Source of the DNA: Candidatus Auribacterota bacterium
GTDB lineage: Bacteria; Auribacterota; JAFGBW01; JAFGJP01
Assembly: GCA_016929035.1 (NCBI GenBank)
Contig: JAFGJP010000187.1
Span: forward strand, 1 to 12,675
Direction of reading: 5' to 3'
DNA: 12,675 nucleotides
Position numbers and translations under genes: made by a program. Below, in pieces: positions 5,461 to 11,898 of the stretch; position 1 is the first letter of the stretch; each line of letters begins with the position of its first letter. The notes beneath the pieces were generated by a model, which was not told the origin of the DNA, made no database searches, and was given only the letters and a program-made list of their open reading frames with translations.

Positions 5461-6478
5461 AAACGTTCTGGCTTACGACTTCACGGTTCTCGGCATCCCA
5501 TATAAATCCTTTTCCAACTCTATCCTGCGGGATATCCTTGACCAGACCGCTTGTTATAAGATCATTTAAGCTCTCAATATCCTTTCCGAAGTGGTCTCTG
5601 TAAGCCTTTGCTGCTCTGTTAAGAAAAAGAAGGCTCTGATACCACTCCAGATTTTTTTCAAGGCGGGTTTTCAGATTGTGGTCCTCGGTCTCATTCATCT
5701 GACGGGCAATCTGATAGATGGCGGCTTCATATTTTTTGTCTACATAGAAAGAGTACGCATAAATAACAGAAACAAATTCCGGCGCATCCCTGTGGTTGGA
5801 TGCCGCTTTCAGGTACTTTCTCGCTTCCTCGTAATCTCTTAAGTTGTAAAGCGCAATCCATCCGGCATCAAACATCGTTCTCCACCGGGGGTCTCTCTGA
5901 TAACTGTTTTTCAAGACTTCTATCATCTTCCTCGCCATATCCACGTTGAGAGCCCATCCCCGGCCGAAAAGGAGAATGTAATCATTGGATTCATCCAGCG
6001 CATTGGAAAGATCGATAAGGTCGTAAAAATAGTCGATGTCAATGAATTCGCTGACATGCGCGGTGATGTATTTTTCTCTCTCCGCCATTTCATCGACCTC
6101 CTTCTGGGTCATGGGGATATCTCTTCCCCCCGGCCCATGCCTGTAAGCCACGTACTTTTCTCCTTCCGGACTCGTACCTTCATGGTGATGGTGTTTCTCT
6201 CCATGATGATGCTCCTCGTGTCCCGGACCGGTCATGTGATAGTGCGGAAAATTCAGCTTTGTGCTGTAAATCACGGCCAGGAACTGGTAGTACTGCGAGG
6301 CCGCTATCGTGTGGTCCATGAAAAGAAGCTTTGACATCCTCATCGCAAAAGGGATGTTGATGAATTCTTTGACAATGGACTGCTCAGAAGAAGAAAGATA
6401 CTTTTTTGATTGAAAGCTCACACAAAAAAGAAGCCCTGTGAGAATAAAAAATATCAATAGATATTTTATCCTCTGCAT
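5441..6478 (-). CDS. Membrane-anchored His-rich protein with TPR-like repeats
   Basis: I do not recognise a named family. The ATG at 6478 has GGGAG seven bases upstream and begins one base after the permease stop; an ATG 13 codons earlier lies inside the permease gene and is less likely. The 345-residue product starts with a hydrophobic segment (about 5-21, KYLLIFFILTGLLFCVSF), a signal anchor or uncleaved signal. LLFC is not a good lipobox, so a lipoprotein is unlikely. Residues 79-99 hold ten histidines, including HHH (90-92) and HHHH (96-99), a probable metal-binding loop outside the membrane. From about 140 on, helical segments with TPR-like spacing follow (for example GWALNVDMARKMIEVL, YNLRDYEEARKYLKAA, YVDKKYEAAIYQIA). 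The C-terminus (YRDHFGKDIESLNDLITSG, then VGKGFIWD) resembles tails I associate with TPR proteins of envelope clusters. It is probably an extracytoplasmic partner of the adjacent ABC transporter. Confidence 0.7.
   Translation of the reverse strand: MQRIKYLLIFFILTGLLFCVSFQSKKYLSSSEQSIVKEFINIPFAMRMSKLLFMDHTIAASQYYQFLAVIYSTKLNFPHYHMTGPGHEEHHHGEKHHHHEGTSPEGEKYVAYRHGPGGRDIPMTQKEVDEMAEREKYITAHVSEFIDIDYFYDLIDLSNALDESNDYILLFGRGWALNVDMARKMIEVLKNSYQRDPRWRTMFDAGWIALYNLRDYEEARKYLKAASNHRDAPEFVSVIYAYSFYVDKKYEAAIYQIARQMNETEDHNLKTRLEKNLEWYQSLLFLNRAAKAYRDHFGKDIESLNDLITSGLVKDIPQDRVGKGFIWDAENREVVSQNVYDLVKK
6182..6244 (-). other. Histidine-rich segment of the TPR-like protein
   Basis: These bases encode residues 79-99, in which 10 of 21 residues are histidine, mixed with Glu and Gly. 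The pattern resembles the metal-buffering loops of zinc, nickel or copper handling proteins. Which metal, if any, cannot be told. Confidence 0.6.
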
Positions 6479-6479
6479 A

Positions 6480-7253
6480 TTAAAGCTCCCTGTGTTTAAA
6501 TATAAGGGAAGAGCCAAGGAGAAGGATCATGCTGAAAGCGGCCGAATAAGCAAGCATGGCGAGGAGGTATCCGGGATCGATCGGCTTGTCGTAGACAATA
6601 TTTTTCTCCAGATTGAAATAGCGGAAATTCGGAAAAATATAATAGAGGAAAAGATAGAAATACTTAACGAAAATGGTGTCGGCGCGGTCAGCTATGTCTT
6701 TGGCTGATTCCAGCATGAGCGAGAAAAAAAACGTAACGGCCGAAACCGTAGCCGTCACAATAGGCGCCCTGATGGCCGTGTAGATAAAAAAGACCAGAGA
6801 AAGGACCATGGCCCCGCTGAGGAGCTCGGCATAGACAAAATAGACCAGCTTGAAGCTTATTTCCGGGCGTTCTTTGACGAGCACATACGTCAAAAGCCAC
6901 AGCGCTATCGAGGAAAGAACAAGAAGCGTCAGATAAAGCAGTAAAAACGCTATATACTTAGCGACCAAATACTTGTATCGCTCGATCTTTTTCGAAAGAA
7001 TAAAGTAAATCGTCCCTGTCTCGATTTCCTGCGAAAGGTTGGTCACCGGAAGAAAAATGATAAACGCAAATGCAACAAGCTTGGTAAAATACATGCCGAA
7101 TGTCAGGATCGCCATAGTGTAATTTCCGTAGTTGTAATTGATCTGCGAGCTGTAGTGGCTGAGCCAGACAATAAAAAGAATGATGCCGATCGACGCGAGA
7201 TAAAACTTGTTTCTCAGGTTTTCGAGAAGGCTGTACTTGATGACATTAAACAT
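6480..7253 (-). CDS. ABC-2 type transporter permease
   Basis: This 257-residue integral membrane protein has about six hydrophobic segments (near 18-30, 48-70, 96-125, 136-160, 163-180 and 230-250). The cytoplasmic stretch SQEIETGTIYFILSKKIERY (about 74-93) matches the coupling region of ABC-2/NosY-like permeases ('...E...GT...LLS.PI.R...'). It would form the membrane channel for the ATPase encoded just upstream. The start was set at the second of two adjacent ATGs: AGGAGG lies five bases before 7253 but only two before 7256. It overlaps the ATPase gene by 8 bp and ends one base before the next gene, so the operon is strongly coupled. The substrate is unknown. NosY-type and gliding or lipid-export ABC-2 systems are the nearest analogies. 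Confidence 0.85.
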   Translation of the reverse strand: MFNVIKYSLLENLRNKFYLASIGIILFIVWLSHYSSQINYNYGNYTMAILTFGMYFTKLVAFAFIIFLPVTNLSQEIETGTIYFILSKKIERYKYLVAKYIAFLLLYLTLLVLSSIALWLLTYVLVKERPEISFKLVYFVYAELLSGAMVLSLVFFIYTAIRAPIVTATVSAVTFFFSLMLESAKDIADRADTIFVKYFYLFLYYIFPNFRYFNLEKNIVYDKPIDPGYLLAMLAYSAAFSMILLLGSSLIFKHREL

Positions 7254-7974
7254 CATGCCCTCCTGACTGGCGGTAGCTTTTGATAAACGCTTCTTCCAGG
7301 TCTTTTGCATCGAACTGAGTAATAAAATCCTCTGTCTTTCCCTGATAGACCACCCGGCCGTTATGGATAATGCAGATGACCGTACAGATATCCTGGACTT
7401 CCGGAAGATTGTGTGAGCTGAAAAAAATGGTTTTGCCCTGTCTGTTTAAGTTCAGGAGAATCTGCTTGAGCCCGTACTTTCCGATAGGATCAAGCCCTGT
7501 AAAAGGCTCGTCAAGAATAAGAAGCTCCGGGTTGTGGACAACCGCCTGTGCAATTCCCAGCCGCTGTTTCATTCCTTTGGAAAAATTCTTGATCAGCTTC
7601 TTTTTCACGTCCTCCAGCCCGACATCTTTCAAGAGAGAGTTGATATCCTCTTCCGCAGGTTTCCCTGCTTTTCTGTAAAAGCTGGCCGCATAACGGAGAA
7701 ATTCCGAAGCTGTCAGGTTGCGGGGAAGCTGGGCGATCTCAGGAAGATAACCAATGGATTCTCTGAATCTAGGTCCCCGGGTTGATCTTCCTTTGAAAAG
7801 GATCTCGCCTGAATCAGGAAAGACAAAATTCAGGATGCACTTGATGGTCGTTGATTTTCCGGCTCCGTTTCTTCCGATAAATCCAAACACATCGCCTGAT
7901 GCCACGCGAAAGGTTATTTTATTTAGAACCTGCTTCTTGCTAAAAGACTTGCAAAGCTCCTTGACATCCAGCAT
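7246..7974 (-). CDS. ABC transporter ATP-binding protein
   Basis: This 242-residue cytoplasmic ATPase powers the ABC-2 permease encoded next. The Walker A motif is GRNGAGKST (34-42). The Q-loop region reads IGYLPE (74-79), with Glu as is common in ABC-2 exporters. The signature is FSKGMKQR (131-138) in place of LSGGQ, Walker B is LLILDEP (151-157), the D-loop is GLDP, and the switch histidine is H188 in SSHNL. All nucleotide-binding elements are intact. The ATG at 7974 was preferred over one at 7998. It has GGGAG at a normal distance, and the predicted promoter (7999-8027) would start transcription downstream of 7998. It is first in a four-gene operon with the permease, the His-rich protein and GT39. 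Confidence 0.92.
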   Translation of the reverse strand: MLDVKELCKSFSKKQVLNKITFRVASGDVFGFIGRNGAGKSTTIKCILNFVFPDSGEILFKGRSTRGPRFRESIGYLPEIAQLPRNLTASEFLRYAASFYRKAGKPAEEDINSLLKDVGLEDVKKKLIKNFSKGMKQRLGIAQAVVHNPELLILDEPFTGLDPIGKYGLKQILLNLNRQGKTIFFSSHNLPEVQDICTVICIIHNGRVVYQGKTEDFITQFDAKDLEEAFIKSYRQSGGHDV

Positions 7975-7998
7975 TGTCTGCTCTCCCTTTCGAATCAT

Positions 7999-8027
7999 AT
8001 TTTAAAAAACGTCTGCAAAAAAATCAA
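7999..8027 (-). promoter_or_regulatory. Promoter of the ABC/GT39 operon
   Basis: On the minus strand TTGATT (8027-8022), a 17-base spacer and TAAAAT (8004-7999) form a fair sigma70-type promoter. Transcription would start near 7992, giving a leader of about 18 bases with the GGGAG site before the ATG at 7974. A second TTGATT lies at 8034-8029. Confidence 0.5.
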
Positions 8028-8095
8028 TAATCAATTCCGGTCCTTCAATAATAAGCCGTCTCTTCTTTCTCTTCTTTTTTAAAGAAAGGCCGTAA

Positions 8096-8104
8096 TGTTA
8101 TAAT
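8096..8104 (+). promoter_or_regulatory. Extended -10 promoter placed for a leaderless mRNA
   Basis: TGTTATAAT is a perfect extended -10 (TGnTATAAT). The sequence 17 bases upstream is a T-run with no -35 match, as is usual for this class. The expected start site, about seven bases past the box, is 8111-8112, the first base of the radical SAM ATG. No Shine-Dalgarno sequence precedes that ATG, so translation may be leaderless. Confidence 0.5.
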
Positions 8105-8111
8105 ACGGAAA

Positions 8112-9839
8112 ATGAGGCCTATAGAAACAAGAGAATCCTTCAAAAAAAAACTGGAATTTGAAATCCTTCCATTTGTGGAAAAGCCTGAGCGCTATATCGG
8201 GAGAGAAGGCGGAACGGTTATCAAGGGATCCTGTAAGGTCCACTTCTGCCTTGTTTTTGCGGAATCTTACGAAATCGGCATGTCCAACCTCGGTCTTCAT
8301 ATACTCTACAGCGCTCTCAACAAAAGAGATGACACCCTGGCTGAGTACAGCTTCTGCCCATGGAAGGACATGGAGTCCGTTATGGCCGGAAAGAGATTCC
8401 CTCTTTTCAGCTACGGCACCTATACGCCTCTCGATGAGTTCGATATCATCGGCATTTCTGTCCCGCATGAAATGTGCTATACAAATATTTTTACCATTCT
8501 TTCTCTTTCCGGGATCCCTTTGAAAAGATCAGAGCGTTCTCTCCTTGAACATCCGCTTGTCATCGGAGGAGGAGCGCTTGCCTGCAACCCGTCTCCTGTT
8601 GAAAAAATGTTCGATATGATCGTCATCGGAGAGGGAGAAAACGTCATACACGAAATTATCAACACCTACAACGAACATGTGGACAAAAAACCATCGCTGG
8701 AAAGAGAGGACTTCGTCCGGCTTTTTGGAAGCATCGAAGGGGTCTATGTTCCAGGCGGGAAAAAGCCGGTTTCCCGGGTCTTTGCCCCTTCCATTGAAAC
8801 TTCGCTCATCTCCTTTCCTGTCATTGCCAACACGTCTCCTGTCCATGACAGATGCGTGGTCGAAATCGCAAGAGGGTGTCCCTGGGGCTGCCGGTACTGC
8901 CAGGCCGGATATGTTTATCGGCCTTACCGCGAAAAAAAAACAGATAACGTTCTTCAGGAAGCGCGTCTTTTGCTCAATGCGCGCGGGGAACAGGAAATAT
9001 CCTTTCTTTCCCTTTCCTCCTCTGATTACAAAAACCTTAAGGATATCATCCTTCACTTTAAGAATCAGAATGATTTTGAAAATATGACTATCAGCTTTCC
9101 TTCGATGAGGATCGAACGCTCGACGCTTGATGTCGTCCGCTCCATATATTCGAAAAAAAAGCCGACGATCACCCTTGCGCCGGAAGCCGGCTCGGAAAGA
9201 ATGCTCCGCATCATCGGAAAAAAAGTCAATCTTAAAGACTTCATTGATATTTCTTCCGAAATCTATAAAGAAGGCTGGCAAGGCATCAAGCTCTACTTTA
9301 TGATCGGTCTCCCTTTTGAGTCCGATGATGACCTCATGGGCATCTGCCATCTTATCCAAAGCATCAGCCTCGCCAGGAAAGCATTTGACGGAAAAATGGG
9401 CCAGCTGAACGTGACCGTCTCCAGTTTTATCCCAAAGCCTCATACGCCTTTCCAATGGGCAAGGCAAAATTATCCTGAGGAGATCCGAAGAAAGCAGGCT
9501 TTCCTGAAAAAAAACGTCAAGAACAGGTTTGTCACGCTCAAGTTCCAGCCCCCCTGGCAAACACTCGTCGAGGGGCTTCTTTCAAGGGGCGATGAGAAAA
9601 TCTTCTGTCTCCTTGAAAAAGCCTGGGAAAAGGGAGCGCGGTTTGACAACTGGTCAGAAGCGTTTCAAAAATCATTTTGGGAGGACTCCTTAACGGAGCT
9701 GTCGATTCCTGTCGAGGGATACTTAGAGGAAAAATTGACTGATCGTCAGCTCCCGTGGGAGAATATTCAGATGTCACCGGGAAAAGCTGTACTACAAAAA
9801 GAATGGGAAAAGGCAAAGAACCATGCTTTTCACACTTGA
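8112..9839 (+). CDS. TIGR03960-type radical SAM protein
   Basis: This 575-residue protein matches what I know of the TIGR03960 family ('B12-binding domain-containing radical SAM'), whose reaction is not established. The N-terminal part has EKPERYIGREGG (23-34), ESYEIGMSNLGLHILY (51-66) and the VIGEGE stretch that closes the Rossmann/B12-like domain. I see no DxHxxG cobalamin motif. The radical SAM core follows with C256-PWG-C260-RY-C263, the CxxxCxxC cluster that ligates a [4Fe-4S] centre, and later TLAPEAGSER and the KLYFMIGLP segment typical of these barrels. The C-terminal SFIPKPHTPFQW motif is also a family hallmark. In many genomes the family sits beside rodA, a DUF2344 (TIGR03936) protein and RNase G, which suggests RNA or ribosome-linked chemistry. 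Here no DUF2344 protein follows; a helicase gene overlaps by 17 bp instead. The start is set by the promoter and the lack of any other in-frame ATG upstream. Confidence 0.88.
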   Translation: MRPIETRESFKKKLEFEILPFVEKPERYIGREGGTVIKGSCKVHFCLVFAESYEIGMSNLGLHILYSALNKRDDTLAEYSFCPWKDMESVMAGKRFPLFSYGTYTPLDEFDIIGISVPHEMCYTNIFTILSLSGIPLKRSERSLLEHPLVIGGGALACNPSPVEKMFDMIVIGEGENVIHEIINTYNEHVDKKPSLEREDFVRLFGSIEGVYVPGGKKPVSRVFAPSIETSLISFPVIANTSPVHDRCVVEIARGCPWGCRYCQAGYVYRPYREKKTDNVLQEARLLLNARGEQEISFLSLSSSDYKNLKDIILHFKNQNDFENMTISFPSMRIERSTLDVVRSIYSKKKPTITLAPEAGSERMLRIIGKKVNLKDFIDISSEIYKEGWQGIKLYFMIGLPFESDDDLMGICHLIQSISLARKAFDGKMGQLNVTVSSFIPKPHTPFQWARQNYPEEIRRKQAFLKKNVKNRFVTLKFQPPWQTLVEGLLSRGDEKIFCLLEKAWEKGARFDNWSEAFQKSFWEDSLTELSIPVEGYLEEKLTDRQLPWENIQMSPGKAVLQKEWEKAKNHAFHT

Positions 9840-11760
9840 CAAGTTCCAGACAGATGCCATGTCCTTTGCGGAAAGCGGTTTTTCCGTCATCGTCTCTGCT
9901 CCTACCGGGAGCGGAAAAACGAAGATAGCGGAGTATGTTATTGAAAAATCTATCCAAGAGGGGCAGGGAGCAATCTACACAGCTCCGATCAAGGCTCTCA
10001 GCAACCAGAAATTCCGCGACTTTCAGAAGCTCTACGGCGACAAAGTCGGTATTCTTACCGGCGACGTATCGATCCATCCTGATGCGGATATACTGATCAT
10101 GACAACAGAAATATATAGAAACACGCTCTTTGAAAAAGATTCAGGAAAAATCCGCGGAAAAAAATGGGTGATCTTTGATGAGATCCACTATATCGATAAC
10201 CTTGAAAGGGGAACAGTCTGGGAAGAAAGCATTATTTTCTCGCCTCCAGAGATCCGCATCCTCGCTCTCAGCGCGACCATTCCCAACATCCGCCAGCTTG
10301 CTGCCTGGATCCAGAGTATCCGCCACGAAGAGATCAAGATCATCATAGAAAATAAAAGGCCCGTTCCCCTCGTCCACCGGTTCCAATGCGCCAACCGTGT
10401 TTATGATGATTTGAAAAAGCTGTCTTCAGTCTACGACGCCTACAGGCATGTTTCCCGCAAAAGCCGGTATTCTGATAAGAAGGGCCCTCCGAAAAACCGC
10501 ACCTCCGACCTTCTCCAGTATATCCAGAGGAGCAATGGATTTCCCTGCATATTTTTTTCCTTTGGGAGAAAGCGCTGCGAAGAGCTCGCCGAAAGGACCG
10601 TCCGGCTGAACCTCCTTGATAAAGACGAAAAAAAAGAGATCTGCTCTCAATACGAACTCCTTCTTGAAAAAATGAACATCCAGACCGACCGGACGGCCCA
10701 AAAGCTTTACTCCCTTGTCCAGCGCGGCATAGCCTATCACCATGCCGGCATGCTGCCAAGCCTGAAAGAAGTGATCGAAAGGCTTTTTACATCCGGCCTT
10801 ATAAGGCTGATCTTCACCACGGAAACATTTGCTCTCGGCATCAACATGCCGGCAAAAAGCGTTGTTTTTGAAGAACTGCGAAAATTTTACGGTCATGCGT
10901 TTGACTACCTGACAACACGGGACTTTTATCAAATGGCCGGACGATCAGGCCGAAGAGGCATGGATAAAAAAGGAACTGTCTACTCACGCGTCAATCCCCG
11001 AAGACTGCCTTTGCATGTCTTAAAGAGGATCATTACAAGCTTTCCTGAAAAAGTCGAAAGCCAGTTCAATGCGGCTTATGCTGTTCTTCTGAATCTCTAC
11101 AGCCAGATGCGCGATGAGCTTCTTCAGATTTATCCGAAAAGCTTCCATTATTTTCAGACAAGCCCGAAAGAAAGGAACAAGGCTCTTACTGCAATAAAAA
11201 ACAAGATCTCCTTCCTGAAAAGCATGGGCTACATTGACGAGAAAGGGCTGACGTCAAAAGGAAAATTCGCTTCCCAGATCTACGGCTACGAGATTCCTCT
11301 CTCCGAGCTGTTCGTGGAAGGCTTTTTTGAAAACTCATCAATCGAAGAGATCGCCTCGGTTCTCAGCGCTGTTACCTATGAGCCCCGGAAAGGTTATGAA
11401 TTTTCTCCGGAGGTGCCGGCCCCTGTCGTTCCCATCAGGAAGGCCACACGAAAACTCTCCAAAAAAATTTTCAAGATGGAAATGCGCTTTCATCTGGCGC
11501 CTTCGTCGCCGAGATTCCATTACCATCTCTCCCCTTCGCTGATCCAGTGGATCGAGGGAGCCCCTTTTGACGAGCTTTCCTCTCTCCAGAATGTCGACGA
11601 AGGCGAGGTCGTAAGAAATTTCCGCATGGTGATCCAGCTGGCAAGAGAGCTTCAGAACACACCCGGATGCTCCGGCTCCTTTTATCATAAGATGTCCTCT
11701 CTCCTGAAAAAAATGAAAAGAGACGTCGTTGACGCGGAAAATCAGCTCAGGATAAGCTAG
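9823..11760 (+). CDS. Compact Ski2/Mtr4-like DExH RNA helicase
   Basis: This 645-residue superfamily 2 helicase is of the Ski2/Mtr4/HelY type, which unwinds RNA by 3'-5' translocation and feeds decay or processing machines. Motifs in order: Q-motif region F8-Q9, motif I APTGSGKT (26-33), motif Ia YTAPIKALSNQK (52-63), TGD (79-81), MTTE (93-96), motif II D119-E-I-H122, motif III SAT (150-152), motif IV region IFFSFGRKRCEE (243-254), YHHAGM (305-310), motif V TTETFALGINMPAK (332-345) and motif VI QMAGRSGRRG (370-379). The C-terminus carries a DSHCT-like end (DEGEVVRNFRMVIQLAREL, 592-610). Eukaryotic Mtr4/Ski2 and mycobacterial HelY are much longer. The arch/stalk insertion is missing here, so this is a minimal form. 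The start overlaps the radical SAM gene and has AAAGG nine bases upstream, which implies coupled translation and perhaps a shared pathway. A DNA-repair role (Hel308-like) is possible but the motifs fit Ski2 better. Confidence 0.88.
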   Translation: MLFTLDKFQTDAMSFAESGFSVIVSAPTGSGKTKIAEYVIEKSIQEGQGAIYTAPIKALSNQKFRDFQKLYGDKVGILTGDVSIHPDADILIMTTEIYRNTLFEKDSGKIRGKKWVIFDEIHYIDNLERGTVWEESIIFSPPEIRILALSATIPNIRQLAAWIQSIRHEEIKIIIENKRPVPLVHRFQCANRVYDDLKKLSSVYDAYRHVSRKSRYSDKKGPPKNRTSDLLQYIQRSNGFPCIFFSFGRKRCEELAERTVRLNLLDKDEKKEICSQYELLLEKMNIQTDRTAQKLYSLVQRGIAYHHAGMLPSLKEVIERLFTSGLIRLIFTTETFALGINMPAKSVVFEELRKFYGHAFDYLTTRDFYQMAGRSGRRGMDKKGTVYSRVNPRRLPLHVLKRIITSFPEKVESQFNAAYAVLLNLYSQMRDELLQIYPKSFHYFQTSPKERNKALTAIKNKISFLKSMGYIDEKGLTSKGKFASQIYGYEIPLSELFVEGFFENSSIEEIASVLSAVTYEPRKGYEFSPEVPAPVVPIRKATRKLSKKIFKMEMRFHLAPSSPRFHYHLSPSLIQWIEGAPFDELSSLQNVDEGEVVRNFRMVIQLARELQNTPGCSGSFYHKMSSLLKKMKRDVVDAENQLRIS

Positions 11761-11762
11761 AG

Positions 11763-11785
11763 AAGGTGTGCTACGCACAGATGAT
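11763..11785 (-). repeat. Solo copy of the gene-end hairpin (hairpin B)
   Basis: On the plus strand, two bases after the helicase TAG, the sequence reads AAGGTG, then a stem-loop TGTGC-TAC-GCACA (11767-11779), then GATGAT. Its reverse complement aligns without gaps to hairpin B of composite copy 1 (19 of 23 positions identical). Two of the four differences are a paired C-G to T-A swap in the stem and two lie in the loop. No TTCGTG words accompany it. It has the same orientation to the upstream gene as the two composite copies have. Confidence 0.6.
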
Positions 11786-11864
11786 TGCCATTCTACTGAG
11801 GTTGCTTTCTGCAAAAAAAGAAAACGTCGTCAACGAAGCATTCCAAATAAAGATTTTTTCTTCT

Positions 11865-11885
11865 TATCGTGAATCCTGTATCGTG
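11865..11885. repeat. TATCGTG direct repeat beside the rodA stop
   Basis: TATCGTG occurs at 11865-11871 and again at 11879-11885, separated by AATCCTG. It looks like another short word array of the kind that fills the gaps in this genome. With the solo hairpin it makes up the 138-base gap between the convergent helicase and rodA genes, where no clear T-tracted terminator is visible. Confidence 0.35.
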
Positions 11886-11898
11886 TATCTTCTTAATA

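Noticed and set aside
8529..9560. 343-codon open frame on the minus strand
   Set aside because: It lies wholly inside the radical SAM gene on the opposite strand, shows no recognisable motif, and its composition is that of a shadow frame; the plus-strand gene has clear family motifs throughout.
9538..10077. 179-codon open frame on the minus strand across the radical SAM-helicase junction
   Set aside because: Antisense to two genes with intact motifs; no similarity recognised.
11804..11860. A-run (11813-11819) and T-run (11854-11859) as terminators for rodA or the helicase gene
   Set aside because: No stable GC-containing stem directly precedes either run in the proper orientation.
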